A stretch of DNA of 14,582 bases from an uncultured Bacillus sp. (GCA_934215995.1 CAKQBC010000026.1:1-14582), one strand, 5' to 3'. Counted from the stretch's first letter, positions 1 to 7,761 are shown. Made by a program: numbers and translations. Notes: a model not told the origin generated them from the sequence alone.

Positions 1-755
1 CGGAATCCGAGGAAATGGACGTTGTCCTTCAGGCTAAGGATGTCTGCCGTTTTGACGATTTCCTCCTTGATCGGACCGTCGCCGACGAGCACAAGGTGCA
101 TCTTTGGATTATTTTCTTTTTTCATCGCACGCAATACGTTCTCATGCCCTTTGACGGGATGGAGCCGGGCCACCATCGTCATGACGAAATCATCCTCCGA
201 AAGGCCAAGCTCTTTTTGCAGGGAGCCGTCTCTCTCCAATGGTTCAGCGAATTCGATGCCGTTGTAGATGGTGTATATCTTTTCAGCCGGAAAACCGAGC
301 GACACCATATCTTCCTTGAAGCGCTCTGATACAGCGAAGAAATAGTCGATCTTCTTTAAGGCGCCCATATTCAGATTCGTGAAGATTTTACCCTTCAGCC
401 CGCCTTTCATGAAATCGAGCTTCGGATCGCTGTGGATCGTCGTCACCCAGACAGCGTTGATTTTCGATTTAATGAAAGACATGAAAAGATTTGCTCGCGG
501 GCCATGTGAATGGACAATGTCAAATTGCTCGTCTTTTATGAACTTCGCAAGCCTGGAAAGAATGCGGATGTCGTAGCGTGAGTTTTGCGAGAACAGCTCG
601 ACACGGATGCCTTTTTCCCTCGCTTCTTTTGATAAAGCACCTTCCTGAAACACGACGAGACAGGCCGTTTCCTTCGGGAACTGTTCAAGCAGTGTCGTCA
701 CATGCTTGCGCGATCCGCCTGTTTCTCCCCCGCTTATAATATGTAGAACTTTCAT
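1..755 (-). CDS. GT4-family glycosyltransferase, C-terminus cut by the window edge
   Basis: Reading from ATG at 755, 251 codons are open to the left edge with no stop, so the C-terminal part is missing. A strong Shine-Dalgarno (GGGGAGGTG) sits about 5 nt before the ATG. The N-terminus (MKVLHIISGG, then GGSRKHV) is the glycine-rich acceptor-side loop of GT-B enzymes. Further in are VHSHGPRAN (about 81-89), the NGIEF turn (165-169), VARLHPVKGH (195-204) and GDGP (225-228), all typical of the nucleotide-sugar half of GT4. The EX7E catalytic motif would lie beyond the window. No signal peptide is seen, so a cytoplasmic or membrane-associated enzyme is expected. It follows the tagA/wecC-like genes on the same strand, which suggests a role in building a wall or envelope polysaccharide. 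Donor and acceptor sugars cannot be told from sequence. Confidence 0.9.
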   Translation of the reverse strand, partial: MKVLHIISGGETGGSRKHVTTLLEQFPKETACLVVFQEGALSKEAREKGIRVELFSQNSRYDIRILSRLAKFIKDEQFDIVHSHGPRANLFMSFIKSKINAVWVTTIHSDPKLDFMKGGLKGKIFTNLNMGALKKIDYFFAVSERFKEDMVSLGFPAEKIYTIYNGIEFAEPLERDGSLQKELGLSEDDFVMTMVARLHPVKGHENVLRAMKKENNPKMHLVLVGDGPIKEEIVKTADILSLKDNVHFLGF

Positions 756-784
756 CTGTACACCTCCCCTTTCTCTTCTTATTT

Positions 785-826
785 ATAAAACAATAGCCCA
801 AGTGAGCACCGGGCTCAATTGGGCTA
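785..826 (-). terminator. Terminator-like hairpin after the tagA-like gene
   Basis: TAGCCCAA (794-801) pairs with TTGGGCTA (819-826), and inside it GAGC (804-807) pairs with GCTC (813-816). Read on the minus strand, the stem is followed by TTGTTTTATAAA. It lies between the stop of the TagA/WecG gene and the start of the GT4 gene, so it either ends the upstream transcript or acts as a leaky attenuator for the GT4 gene. Confidence 0.6.
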
Positions 827-837
827 CTGCAGTCTTA

Positions 838-1548
838 CTAGTCTCTGAGCACCTTCAGCAGGAATTTCGGCAGTGCCAGCTGGCGCTTGAACCGTTTCGG
901 TTCCTTCATCAGCCGGTACAGCCATTCCAAGCCGAGCTTACGGTACGCTTCCGGTGCCCGTTGTACGTGTCCTGCAAAAACGTCGAAGCTGCCTCCGACT
1001 CCCTGGAACACTTTCGCCGTCACGCTGTCCATATGCTCACGGATCCAAAGCTCCTGTTTCGGGCTTCCCATCGCGACAAACAGCAGGTCGGCTTTCGCCT
1101 CATTGATTTTGTCCACGACAAGCTGAGCATCCTGCACATAGCCGTTCTCATAGCCGGAAATGATGATCGAAGGATATTTCTCTTCAATCTTTTCCTTCGC
1201 CTTCGAAACGACTTCTTCCTTAGCTCCATACAGGAAAACACGGTAGCCTTTTTCAGCCGCGAAGCCAAGCAGGCGGTCCATCATGTCGACACCCGTCACC
1301 CGTGAAGTGATATTGCCTTTTTTCAGCTTGGACGCAAGCAGGATGCCAACGCCATCTGGGATTCCGTATGTACTGTTGTTGATCAGGCTGCGAAGCTGTT
1401 CATTTTTTTCAGCCGCCATCACTTTTTCAGGATTCACGGCAATGATTGTTGATTTCAGGTTTTGCTGCATCCGTTTTTCCAGGTCGGCCAGGATTTCCTC
1501 ATAGCTGAGCGGAGAAACGTCTACACCAAAGTAACTTTCTTTTTTCAT
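838..1548 (-). CDS. tagA: WecG/TagA/CpsF-family (GT26) N-acetylmannosaminyl(uronic acid) transferase
   Basis: The 236-residue protein starting at ATG 1548 has the hallmarks of family GT26: NP at 39-40, GIPDGVGIL (62-70) with the conserved Asp65, FLYGAKEEV (105-113), GSPKQELW (161-168) and a basic C-terminal tail (GLEWLYRLMKEPKRFKRQ) like the one that holds TagA on the membrane. Members move ManNAc (TagA) or ManNAcA (WecG) onto undecaprenyl-PP-GlcNAc; this is the second step of wall teichoic acid, of some SCWPs and of enterobacterial common antigen. The frame stays open up to 1653, but GGAAGAGGTCAG directly before ATG 1548 and family length favour the shorter start. The UDP-ManNAc dehydrogenase gene upstream leaves open whether the donor is UDP-ManNAc or UDP-ManNAcA, so the symbol tagA is by family only. 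Confidence 0.88.
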   Translation of the reverse strand: MKKESYFGVDVSPLSYEEILADLEKRMQQNLKSTIIAVNPEKVMAAEKNEQLRSLINNSTYGIPDGVGILLASKLKKGNITSRVTGVDMMDRLLGFAAEKGYRVFLYGAKEEVVSKAKEKIEEKYPSIIISGYENGYVQDAQLVVDKINEAKADLLFVAMGSPKQELWIREHMDSVTAKVFQGVGGSFDVFAGHVQRAPEAYRKLGLEWLYRLMKEPKRFKRQLALPKFLLKVLRD

Positions 1549-1571
1549 CTGACCTCTTCCTTTTAAGAAAA

Positions 1572-1616
1572 GCATGGAATGCCTACTGGCCTTAAAAAGG
1601 CTTCCGACATTCCTGC
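1572..1616 (-). terminator. Terminator-like hairpin between wecC-like and tagA-like genes
   Basis: GGAATG (1576-1581) pairs with CATTCC (1608-1613), extended by GCA/TGC, and an inner stem GCCTT (1589-1593) / AAGGC (1597-1601) has an AAA loop. On the minus strand it is followed by TTTTCTT. It sits in the 113-bp gap before the tagA Shine-Dalgarno, so it could terminate or attenuate wecC transcription. Confidence 0.5.
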
Positions 1617-1661
1617 TTAGACATTTTACTCCAAGGACGATCGTTTCGGACAATTTACTGC

Positions 1662-2939
1662 TTATGCTTGAATTGCTTTTAGGTTTTTCAAATTACCGAT
1701 TTGGTATACAGTGAAACGCTCATCTTCGATTTTCGCACAGTTTCTTGTATCGAAGATGACAGGCGTAGCCATTTTTTCAAGCAATAAAGCTTCATCGAAT
1801 TGCTTGAATTCATTGTGATCAACCAAAACGACAAGCAGGTTTGCACCATCTGCAGCTTCCTCAAGGGAAGACAGCTTGAACGGCACTTGCTCCTCTGTCA
1901 CATGCGGATCATGGATACGCACATCATAGCGTTCGTTTTCAAGCAGCATTTCCGCAATTTCGATAGCCGGGCTTTCACGCACGTCATCGATGTTTCCTTT
2001 GTATGTCAAACCACAGACAGCGATAGCCGGTTTATCCAGCTCCGCAGTCATGCGCTTCACTTGCTCGATGACAAAGTGAGGCATTGAATTATTGATGCGG
2101 CGGGATTCCGTGATCAGCGGAGATTCCTCGCGCGCTTTTTCAATGATGAAATACGGGTCAACCGCCAGGCAGTGCCCCCCTACACCCGGTCCAGGCAAGT
2201 GGATGTTTACACGCGGGTGCTTGTTGGCAAGCTCGATTACATCATGGGCATTTACGCCAAGGCGCGCTGAAATTTTCGCAAGCTCGTTCGCAAGCGCAAT
2301 GTTGACGTCACGGAATGTATTTTCCATCAGTTTGGACATTTCCGCTGTCACTGCTTCTGTTTCAATGACATCGCCAGTGATGACGGCACGGTATACGTCG
2401 CCTGCTTTTTTCGCTGCTTCCGGCGTCAATCCTCCGACGATGCGTGTGTTTTCAATCAGTTCAATCAGAATGCGCCCTGGAAGGACACGCTCCGGACAAT
2501 GTGCAATATATACATCTTTAAGCGGATCGAATCCGCCTTCTTTTATGATTGGGGCAACCAAATCATCCATTGTTCTTGGAGGGATTGTCGATTCAACGAT
2601 CACGACATTGCCTTTCTCCAAATATGGAAGGATTGCTTTTGTAGCTTGTTCCACATAATCAACATTCGCTGTTGTATCCTCATGGATCGGCGTCGGTACG
2701 GCGATGATGAAAACATCCGCTTTCTCAGGCACCAGGGAAGCGCGAAGGTTTCCTTTCTCCACCACAGACTTCACAAGCTCAGGCAGATCGACTTCCTCTA
2801 TTGTCACTTTTCCTTCGTTTAAGGAATCTACAACTTTTTTATTAACGTCTACACCCAGAACGTCGTAGCCGGCACGGGCAAATACGGACGCCGTAGGCAG
2901 ACCGATGTAGCCTAATCCAACGACACAAATCTTCTTCAT
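1662..2939 (-). CDS. wecC: UDP-N-acetyl-D-mannosamine dehydrogenase (nucleotide-sugar dehydrogenase)
   Basis: This 425-residue protein has the full layout of the UDP-glucose/GDP-mannose dehydrogenase superfamily. It has an N-terminal Rossmann fold with GLGYIGLP (8-15), a central helical domain with SKLMENTFRD (202-211), the active-site loop GVGGHCLAVDP with catalytic Cys257, and a C-terminal UDP-binding domain with GLTYKGNIDDVRES (310-323). The PGPGVGGHC form of the loop resembles WecC-type enzymes. They oxidise UDP-ManNAc to UDP-ManNAcA in two NAD-dependent steps in the cytoplasm. ATG at 2939 follows GGAGAGGT with good spacing. The tagA-like gene downstream would suit a product containing ManNAcA. 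No UDP-GlcNAc 2-epimerase gene is visible, so UDP-ManNAc must come from elsewhere. A related substrate such as a diacetamido sugar is possible. Confidence 0.88.
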   Translation of the reverse strand: MKKICVVGLGYIGLPTASVFARAGYDVLGVDVNKKVVDSLNEGKVTIEEVDLPELVKSVVEKGNLRASLVPEKADVFIIAVPTPIHEDTTANVDYVEQATKAILPYLEKGNVVIVESTIPPRTMDDLVAPIIKEGGFDPLKDVYIAHCPERVLPGRILIELIENTRIVGGLTPEAAKKAGDVYRAVITGDVIETEAVTAEMSKLMENTFRDVNIALANELAKISARLGVNAHDVIELANKHPRVNIHLPGPGVGGHCLAVDPYFIIEKAREESPLITESRRINNSMPHFVIEQVKRMTAELDKPAIAVCGLTYKGNIDDVRESPAIEIAEMLLENERYDVRIHDPHVTEEQVPFKLSSLEEAADGANLLVVLVDHNEFKQFDEALLLEKMATPVIFDTRNCAKIEDERFTVYQIGNLKNLKAIQA

Positions 2940-2990
2940 AAACGTGACCTCTCCATTATGTTAAATTTTTAACAAGCAGTTCATTCATAT

Positions 2991-2999
2991 AGTATATCA
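2991..2999 (-). promoter_or_regulatory. Extended -10 promoter candidate for the wecC-like gene
   Basis: On the minus strand the sequence reads TGATATACT, that is TGn followed by TATACT, a five-of-six match to the sigma-A -10 box. It lies about 50 bp before the ATG at 2939. No good -35 box is seen at 17 bp, as is common for extended -10 promoters. Confidence 0.45.
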
Positions 3000-3165
3000 A
3001 AATTCGCGATTCCTTGCATTATTTACATGAAAAGGAAGGAGCCGCTTCTTTCCCTTCACCGGTTCGCTGCAATGCCTTCCGATTCATATCTTTTCCTATT
3101 AGCCCCATCTAATTGCACAGAAAGCCCCATTCTCCCTTCCTTAATCCAGCAGGGAATGAATTGCG

Positions 3166-3194
3166 TTGCCCAACTGTGGGTGTAATGTTAAAAT
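3166..3194 (+). promoter_or_regulatory. Sigma-A-type promoter candidate for csaB operon
   Basis: TTGCCC (3166-3171), 17 bp, then TAAAAT (3189-3194) preceded by TGT, an extended -10 form. It would give a leader of about 95 nt before the csaB start. A second, weaker possibility is TTGACC (3237-3242), whose nearest -10-like hexamer is only 14 bp away. Confidence 0.45.
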
Positions 3195-3294
3195 ATATGA
3201 AGGTTTTTGTTGAAAGATGGAGTATGTCCTGCATTTTTGACCGGACAAGCTCTTTTGATAGTTACGTTCGAAAAATAAGGAGGATTTCTTAGTT

Positions 3295-4401
3295 TTGAAA
3301 ATAGTCATCTCAGGTTTTTATGGTTTAGGAAACACCGGAGACGAAGCGATTCTCGAAAGCATTGTCGATAATCTGCGCGACTCGCTTGATGCTCCTGATA
3401 TAACAGTATTCTCATTATCCCCGAAGGAAACGGCTGAACAGCACAACGTCAAGACCGTTTACCGCGGCTGGAGGCATGACAACGGCGGCAAGATCAAAGC
3501 ATTGCGCGAAGCCGACCTGTTGATCTCAGGCGGAGGCGGTTTGCTTCAGGATGCCTACCCGACAAAATTCCTGTTCGGGCCGCTTCCATACTATCTATTG
3601 ATTGTGCTGCTTGCGAAGCTATGCCGCACAAAGGTTATGTTCTTCTCGCAAGGGATCGGGCCGGTCACATCCAAATGGGGCAAAACGCTGATGAAGCTTG
3701 CCAACCTGGCTGATTTCGTAACAGTCCGCGACCAATTCTCGAAGGACTACCTGCACAATCTCGGCGTAACAAAGCCGGAAACAGTGGTGACATCCGATAT
3801 CGTATTCGCATTCAAGAAAAAGCATGACACATCCTGCATGGATTCCATCAATATCCGCGGCGATGAAAGATTGGTCGCAGTATCAATGCGCCCTTGGTTC
3901 GAGCATACAAAGCAATTCGAACAAGCGGCACAGATTCTTGATGAATTGATCGAGCAAAGAGGCGTTACACCTGTCTTCGTACCGATGGAAGGCCACCATG
4001 ACACAAACGCCAGCGAGCAAGTGATGTCCCATATGAAAAACAGGGACAAATGCATCATGCTCGGGGAAAACTTCACTCCGAATCAATATCTGAACTTCAT
4101 CGGAGACTGTGAGCTTACGATCGGCATGCGCCTGCACGCCTTGATATTCTCGACGATCATGGGTGTTCCCCATATCGGATTGAGCTACGACAAAAAGGTT
4201 GAAAGCCTGCTGAAGCGCAGCGGCATGTGGGAGTATTCCGCAGACCTGATGGAAATCGATGCGGAGAAACTGACAGCCAATGCCATCAAAATGCTTGATG
4301 ACCGTGAAGCGTACTCTGCCATCGTACAGAAAAATGCAGAAATCATGCGCAAAGAAGCTGTGCGTAATGTCGAGCTGCTGAAGGAAAACTTTGTGAAGTG
4401 A
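3295..4401 (+). CDS. csaB: CsaB-type polysaccharide pyruvyltransferase
   Basis: The 368-residue protein opens with VISGFYGLGNTGDEAIL, the usual CsaB signature. It also carries SGGGGLLQD (78-86), FFSQGIGPV (116-124) and the conserved GMRLHALIFS block (277-286), whose Arg and His are the family's key residues. CsaB moves pyruvate from phosphoenolpyruvate onto ManNAc of the lipid-linked SCWP precursor as a 4,6-ketal; in Bacillus anthracis and Paenibacillus alvei this modification is what SLH domains bind. The start is TTG at 3295, ten bases after AAGGAGG (3278-3284); no ATG start fits better. It is the first of three plus-strand genes, with the next start only 17 bp after its stop. Four SLH-protein genes lie in the same window, which agrees well with the assignment. 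Confidence 0.95.
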   Translation: MKIVISGFYGLGNTGDEAILESIVDNLRDSLDAPDITVFSLSPKETAEQHNVKTVYRGWRHDNGGKIKALREADLLISGGGGLLQDAYPTKFLFGPLPYYLLIVLLAKLCRTKVMFFSQGIGPVTSKWGKTLMKLANLADFVTVRDQFSKDYLHNLGVTKPETVVTSDIVFAFKKKHDTSCMDSINIRGDERLVAVSMRPWFEHTKQFEQAAQILDELIEQRGVTPVFVPMEGHHDTNASEQVMSHMKNRDKCIMLGENFTPNQYLNFIGDCELTIGMRLHALIFSTIMGVPHIGLSYDKKVESLLKRSGMWEYSADLMEIDAEKLTANAIKMLDDREAYSAIVQKNAEIMRKEAVRNVELLKENFVK

Positions 4402-4418
4402 ACCGAGGAGGAACGAAC

Positions 4419-5591
4419 ATGAAAATTTTGATCGCAACAGCCTATGATTACCCCCATGCCGGCGGACTTTCCGTCCATGTCGATACATTGAAGGCAGGCC
4501 TTGAAGCGATGGGGCATGAGGTGGATGTACTGTCCTTCTCGGACGTCTCCCCTGTTTCCCGCAAGCTGTTGGCTCAAGGGCCAAGCTACCTGCTGAACAA
4601 GCTGAAAAAAGGGAAAGGCATCGTCTGGAGCCATAAAATGCGCCAGCGTTTCCTTCGCACGCTTATGGAAAGAAACCGTGTCCGCAACTATGATTTGATC
4701 CATGCACAAGACCCGTTCACAGTGCTTGCCGCACTAGAAACACGGATCCCGACAGTGGCTACTGTACACGGCTACATGGCATTCGAATCGATTTCAAAAG
4801 GCTCGATGGACGAAGGCAGCCCGGAAGCGAAATTCATGCAGGATATTGAAATCCAGGCTTATCGCGGCGCACGCAAGGTTGTAACGGTCGATACGCGATT
4901 GAAGGAGTATGTAAAAGATTTATCCGGCGTGGAAGCGACAGCGATCCGCAACTTCATTGATGTAGACAATTTCAAGCCGAATAAAGGCAAACAGCAAGAG
5001 CTTCGTGCCAAGTACAATGTGCCTGCCGACAGCCCGGTGCTGTTCTGCCCGCGCCGCCTGACTAAGAAAAACGGCGTCATCTACCCGGCTTTGGCGCTTC
5101 CGAAGGTGCTGAAGGAATTCCCGAATACAAAGCTGATTTACGCAGGAAGCGGCGAAGCCCTCAGCGAAATCAAAGAAATCGTAGCACGTGAAGGCATGGA
5201 AAACAGCGTAACGCTGCTTGGCGCTGTTGCCCACAGCGTTGTGCGCGATTATTATGACCTGAGCGACGTTGCGCTTGTACCGAGCGTCCATTCTGCCGGC
5301 GTTGAAGAAGCAACATCCATTTCCGCATTGGAAGCCATGGGTTCAGGTTCCCCACTAATCGCCTGCGCGGTCGGCGGCCTGAAGGAAATCGTCAACAGCG
5401 GCGAAGACGGCTTGCTCGTCGAAGAGAAGAACGTTGAGGAGTTATCGGACGCCATCCTGACATTGCTCCGCGATCCGAAAGCCGGTGCTGAAATGGCTGC
5501 GAAAGCACGCGCCAAAATCGAAAAAGATTATTCCCATATTGCAGCGGCCAAGAAATACATGGAGATTTACGAAAGCGCCCTTAAGCAATAA
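4419..5591 (+). CDS. GT4-family glycosyltransferase, partner gene of csaB
   Basis: This is a complete 390-residue GT-B fold enzyme. AGGLSVHVDTL (14-24) is the N-terminal acceptor loop, LIHAQDPF (93-100) and ATVHGY (114-119) are typical GT4 segments, FCPRRLTKKNGV (209-220) is the donor-domain entry, YAGSG (241-245) follows, and an EX7E motif runs from Glu297 to Glu305. An upstream GTG at 4398 overlaps the csaB stop, but ATG 4419 is preceded by GAGGAGG at proper spacing and begins at the normal GT4 N-terminus. It lacks a signal peptide. The tight link to csaB suggests that it extends the lipid-linked SCWP repeat; the sugar cannot be read from the sequence. Codon use is like its neighbours. Confidence 0.92.
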   Translation: MKILIATAYDYPHAGGLSVHVDTLKAGLEAMGHEVDVLSFSDVSPVSRKLLAQGPSYLLNKLKKGKGIVWSHKMRQRFLRTLMERNRVRNYDLIHAQDPFTVLAALETRIPTVATVHGYMAFESISKGSMDEGSPEAKFMQDIEIQAYRGARKVVTVDTRLKEYVKDLSGVEATAIRNFIDVDNFKPNKGKQQELRAKYNVPADSPVLFCPRRLTKKNGVIYPALALPKVLKEFPNTKLIYAGSGEALSEIKEIVAREGMENSVTLLGAVAHSVVRDYYDLSDVALVPSVHSAGVEEATSISALEAMGSGSPLIACAVGGLKEIVNSGEDGLLVEEKNVEELSDAILTLLRDPKAGAEMAAKARAKIEKDYSHIAAAKKYMEIYESALKQ

Positions 5592-5610
5592 CGGGCTTTT
5601 GCTTACCGGA

Positions 5611-5678
5611 GGTCTGGCGCAGAAATGTGTGCCGGGCCTTCTCTGTTCGTTCTGTCCCTTCAAACCTTGAAAGGACAG
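5611..5678 (+). promoter_or_regulatory. Two successive stem-loops between the GT4 and flippase genes
   Basis: The first stem pairs 5611-5620 with 5629-5638 (ten pairs, three of them G-U) and is followed by a T-rich run. The second pairs CTGTCC (5652-5657) and TTCAA (5659-5663) with TTGAA (5667-5671) and GGACAG (5673-5678) around one mismatch. A small inverted repeat, TAAGCAA (5582-5588) / TTGCTTA (5599-5605), also overlaps the GT4 stop. Together they could attenuate read-through into the flippase gene or stabilise the upstream mRNA. Confidence 0.45.
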
Positions 5679-5714
5679 GGCTTATCCTTCTAAAGAATTG
5701 AGGTGCGGTTGCAC

Positions 5715-7238
5715 TTGTCTACATTAAAAAAAGCCGCCATATGGATCACATTGCTGTCTTTAGTGCTGAAACTATCCGGTCTTCTCCGCGAGTCGATCGT
5801 ATCCCGGGTATTCGGCGCGAGCGATGCGACCGATGGCTATGTATATGCATTTTCCCTGATCACACTGGTGGTCGCCATGGTATCCGGCGGATTCAACAAT
5901 GTGTTCCTGCCGATGTTCTCAAAAGAAAAGAAAGCCGATGCCGCTAAGGCAGACCGCAATGCGAACGGAATCATGAACTGGACGGTCCTGTTTTTCGCAG
6001 GATTATCCGTTGCCGGCTTCTTCCTCGTTCCGTATATCATCCCGCTGATCACGCCTGAATCTATGAGCGCTGGAGCCGAGGATGTCGCTATCCGCACGAT
6101 GCGGATTTTCCTTGTCGCAATGGCTGCCGTGGCGCTGAACGGAATATTGGAATCTTATTTGCAAGGCCGCCGTACATTCGTGCCGGCCCAGATTTCAAAA
6201 ATAAGCGCCACCTTGATGGGTGCTGTATTCGCCCTGCTTTTCTCGAATGAATGGGGCATTTACAGCCTGGCGTACGGGTTCGTATTCGGGACTGTGCTCG
6301 GCATCCTTGTGCAATTCTTCTTCCTGCTGAGAAGAGGGTTCGCATGGTCTCCGAGCATGAAGGTCGACCGCGAGTTCAGCAAGTCATTTATCGTCTTGAT
6401 TATACCGGCTCTCCTGAATTCAGTCGTCGGGCAGATCAATATGTTCGTCAATAAAACATTTGCCCTCGGTACAGTTGAGGGTGGCGCCACATATCTTGAT
6501 AAGGCGTCCTTGCTTGTCAGCATCCCGAATACGATTTATGCGACGACGATTGTCGCCATCATCTTCACGCTGCTGTCTGAGCAAGTTGATAACAAGAAAA
6601 AGTTCCAGGACACGATGCATATGGGGATGCAAATTTCACTCGTGACATTGCTTCCGATTGCTGTCGGCCTATTCCTTGTCGGCGAAGAAGCGTTAGCTTT
6701 CATTTATGAAGGCGGAGCGTTCACCGCTGCCGATACGCATAATACGTACATCGCGATGGTTCTTTATTTGCCGATGATTGTCGCACAAGGCCTTCAGTAC
6801 ATCGTTTCAAAATCGATGTATGCGCGCGGTTTGACGGCTGTCGTCTTCCGCATCAGTGTCACAACGGTCGCATTGAACTTCATCATCAACTGGCTGATTG
6901 TCGATTCACTCGGTTACCGTGGACTTGCTGTAACGAGCTCGGTTGTTGCGGTTTATTTCCTTGTCGTATCAACGATCGTCATGTACCGCGACTTCGATAA
7001 GAGCGAATCAAAACGCCTATTCGGCCTGATTGTACGTGTCATTCCGCCGACTTTGCTGATGGCATTGCCAATCTATGCATTAAAGCATTTCACACCGCTT
7101 GGCGGATTGCCTGATGTTGTCCAGCTCGTCCTGTTCGCCGGACTCGGCGCCGTCATTTATGCTGTCGGCCTGTATATCTTCTACCGTGAAGCATTCACAA
7201 AGCTGCTTGGCTTGGTGAAACGTAAGAAGAAAGCATAA
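5715..7238 (+). CDS. MurJ/MviN-type lipid-linked oligosaccharide flippase
   Basis: About 507 residues, with many alternating hydrophobic segments consistent with the roughly 14 helices of the MOP superfamily. The first helix carries the family signature KLSGLLRESIVSRVFGASDATDGY, and glycine-rich helices such as MVSGGFNNVFLPMFSKEKK follow, as in MurJ. MurJ proteins flip lipid II across the membrane, and relatives flip other undecaprenyl-linked glycans. The last gene of the csaB cluster is a natural place for an SCWP-precursor exporter, but a lipid II role is equally possible. Three in-frame starts compete: GTG 5703, TTG 5709 and TTG 5715. I prefer TTG 5715 because GAGGTG (5700-5705) lies nine bases ahead of it; GTG 5703 would itself overlap that site. 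Confidence 0.88.
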   Translation: MSTLKKAAIWITLLSLVLKLSGLLRESIVSRVFGASDATDGYVYAFSLITLVVAMVSGGFNNVFLPMFSKEKKADAAKADRNANGIMNWTVLFFAGLSVAGFFLVPYIIPLITPESMSAGAEDVAIRTMRIFLVAMAAVALNGILESYLQGRRTFVPAQISKISATLMGAVFALLFSNEWGIYSLAYGFVFGTVLGILVQFFFLLRRGFAWSPSMKVDREFSKSFIVLIIPALLNSVVGQINMFVNKTFALGTVEGGATYLDKASLLVSIPNTIYATTIVAIIFTLLSEQVDNKKKFQDTMHMGMQISLVTLLPIAVGLFLVGEEALAFIYEGGAFTAADTHNTYIAMVLYLPMIVAQGLQYIVSKSMYARGLTAVVFRISVTTVALNFIINWLIVDSLGYRGLAVTSSVVAVYFLVVSTIVMYRDFDKSESKRLFGLIVRVIPPTLLMALPIYALKHFTPLGGLPDVVQLVLFAGLGAVIYAVGLYIFYREAFTKLLGLVKRKKKA

Positions 7239-7242
7239 TCAT

Positions 7243-7273
7243 AAACCTGCTCCATTTTTGGAGCGGGTTTTTT
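7243..7273 (+). terminator. Intrinsic terminator of the csaB cluster
   Basis: AAACCTGCTCC (7243-7253) pairs with GGAGCGGGTTT (7260-7270) around one T/G mismatch and an ATTTTT loop, followed by a T run to 7273. It begins five bases after the flippase stop. Confidence 0.9.
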
Positions 7274-7336
7274 ATTGGCAGAAGGAAGGGATGCCCCGGA
7301 TGCCATCGAAATAGTTAGAGGTCTGGAGGGATTTTT

Positions 7337-7722
7337 ATGATGTTTGAAATGACGAACCAGATTCGGGTCGCGGACCAAAAGGAAGGGCAAAAGTGGTACA
7401 GGGTTCTCTTCAATCGGGAAGCCGACTTCATTCCCCATGAAGGGTTTGCCGAGTGGGAAATCCTCCCCGGATGCTGGGTCCAGGTTGCCGAGGGGATACC
7501 TCCCTTCGGCAGCGGATCTGTGCGTTTCGGGGAAATAGTAAATCGGAAAGAGCACGGATTGTCCGGGAGCTGCAGATTGAGGAATTCGAAATCTATGAAC
7601 GGGATGAAGTGCCTGTGAGGTGGGGCACATATTCAGACCCGTGGGGAAACAGGCTCGGATTGTTTGAATACAAGGATAAAAAAGAAGAACAGAAGAGGAT
7701 TGCCACGTTGGCAGGCAAGTAA
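7337..7722 (+). pseudogene. VOC (glyoxalase/bleomycin-resistance fold) protein, frameshifted
   Basis: ATG 7337 follows GGAGGG (7325-7330). Frame one encodes MFEMTNQIRVAD, EGQKWYRVLFNR, HEGFAEWEI and GCWVQVAEG. It stays on track to about VRFG, then turns into nonsense and stops at 7618. A second frame picks up with SERARIVRELQIEEFEI and RWGTYSDPWGNRLGLFEY and ends at TAA 7722. Joining them needs one extra base near 7529-7545 and gives one protein of about 128 residues, the normal length of a single VOC domain. The PWGNRLGLFEY ending is a typical VOC C-terminus. Such proteins may be metal-dependent lyases, dioxygenases or resistance proteins; no substrate can be named. This is either a true pseudogene or a one-base sequencing error near the GGGGAAA run. 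It has its own ribosome site and terminator. Confidence 0.8.
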
Positions 7723-7731
7723 ATAGGCAAA

Positions 7732-7753
7732 CCCGTTCCGGTGATGGAACGGG
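7732..7753. terminator. Bidirectional terminator between VOC and SLH genes
   Basis: CCCGTTCC (7732-7739) pairs perfectly with GGAACGGG (7746-7753) around a GGTGAT loop. The plus-strand side runs into CTCTTTGTTTATTTT; the minus-strand side runs into TTTGCCTATTT. It serves the two converging genes. Confidence 0.85.
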
Positions 7754-7761
7754 CTCTTTGT

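Larger units (their letters stand above)
2940..3294. other. Divergent intergenic region between wecC-like and csaB genes
   Basis: This 355-bp stretch has no convincing gene. It holds the two divergently directed promoter candidates listed separately and a loose stem with arms near 3129-3137 and 3151-3158 (one bulge) upstream of the csaB promoter. The middle (about 3010-3120) shows nothing I recognise. Confidence 0.6.

Noticed and set aside
706..1305. A 199-codon open frame on the plus strand
   Set aside because: It is antisense to the tagA-like gene, shows no recognisable domain and has no suitable context; the minus-strand protein is clearly real.
1549..1653. A longer start for the tagA-like gene, adding 35 residues
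   Set aside because: The added part runs through the hairpin, has no family likeness and lacks a ribosome site as good as that before ATG 1548.
2092..2658. A 188-codon open frame on the plus strand
   Set aside because: It is antisense to the well-conserved dehydrogenase, with composition typical of a shadow frame.
3237..3262. TTGACC / GATAGT as the main csaB promoter
   Set aside because: The -35 is good, but the spacer to the nearest -10-like hexamer is only 14 bp; the extended -10 at 3189 is better.
3883..4709. Overlapping minus-strand frames of 233 and 174 codons
   Set aside because: Both lie opposite csaB and the GT4 gene and show no domain of their own.
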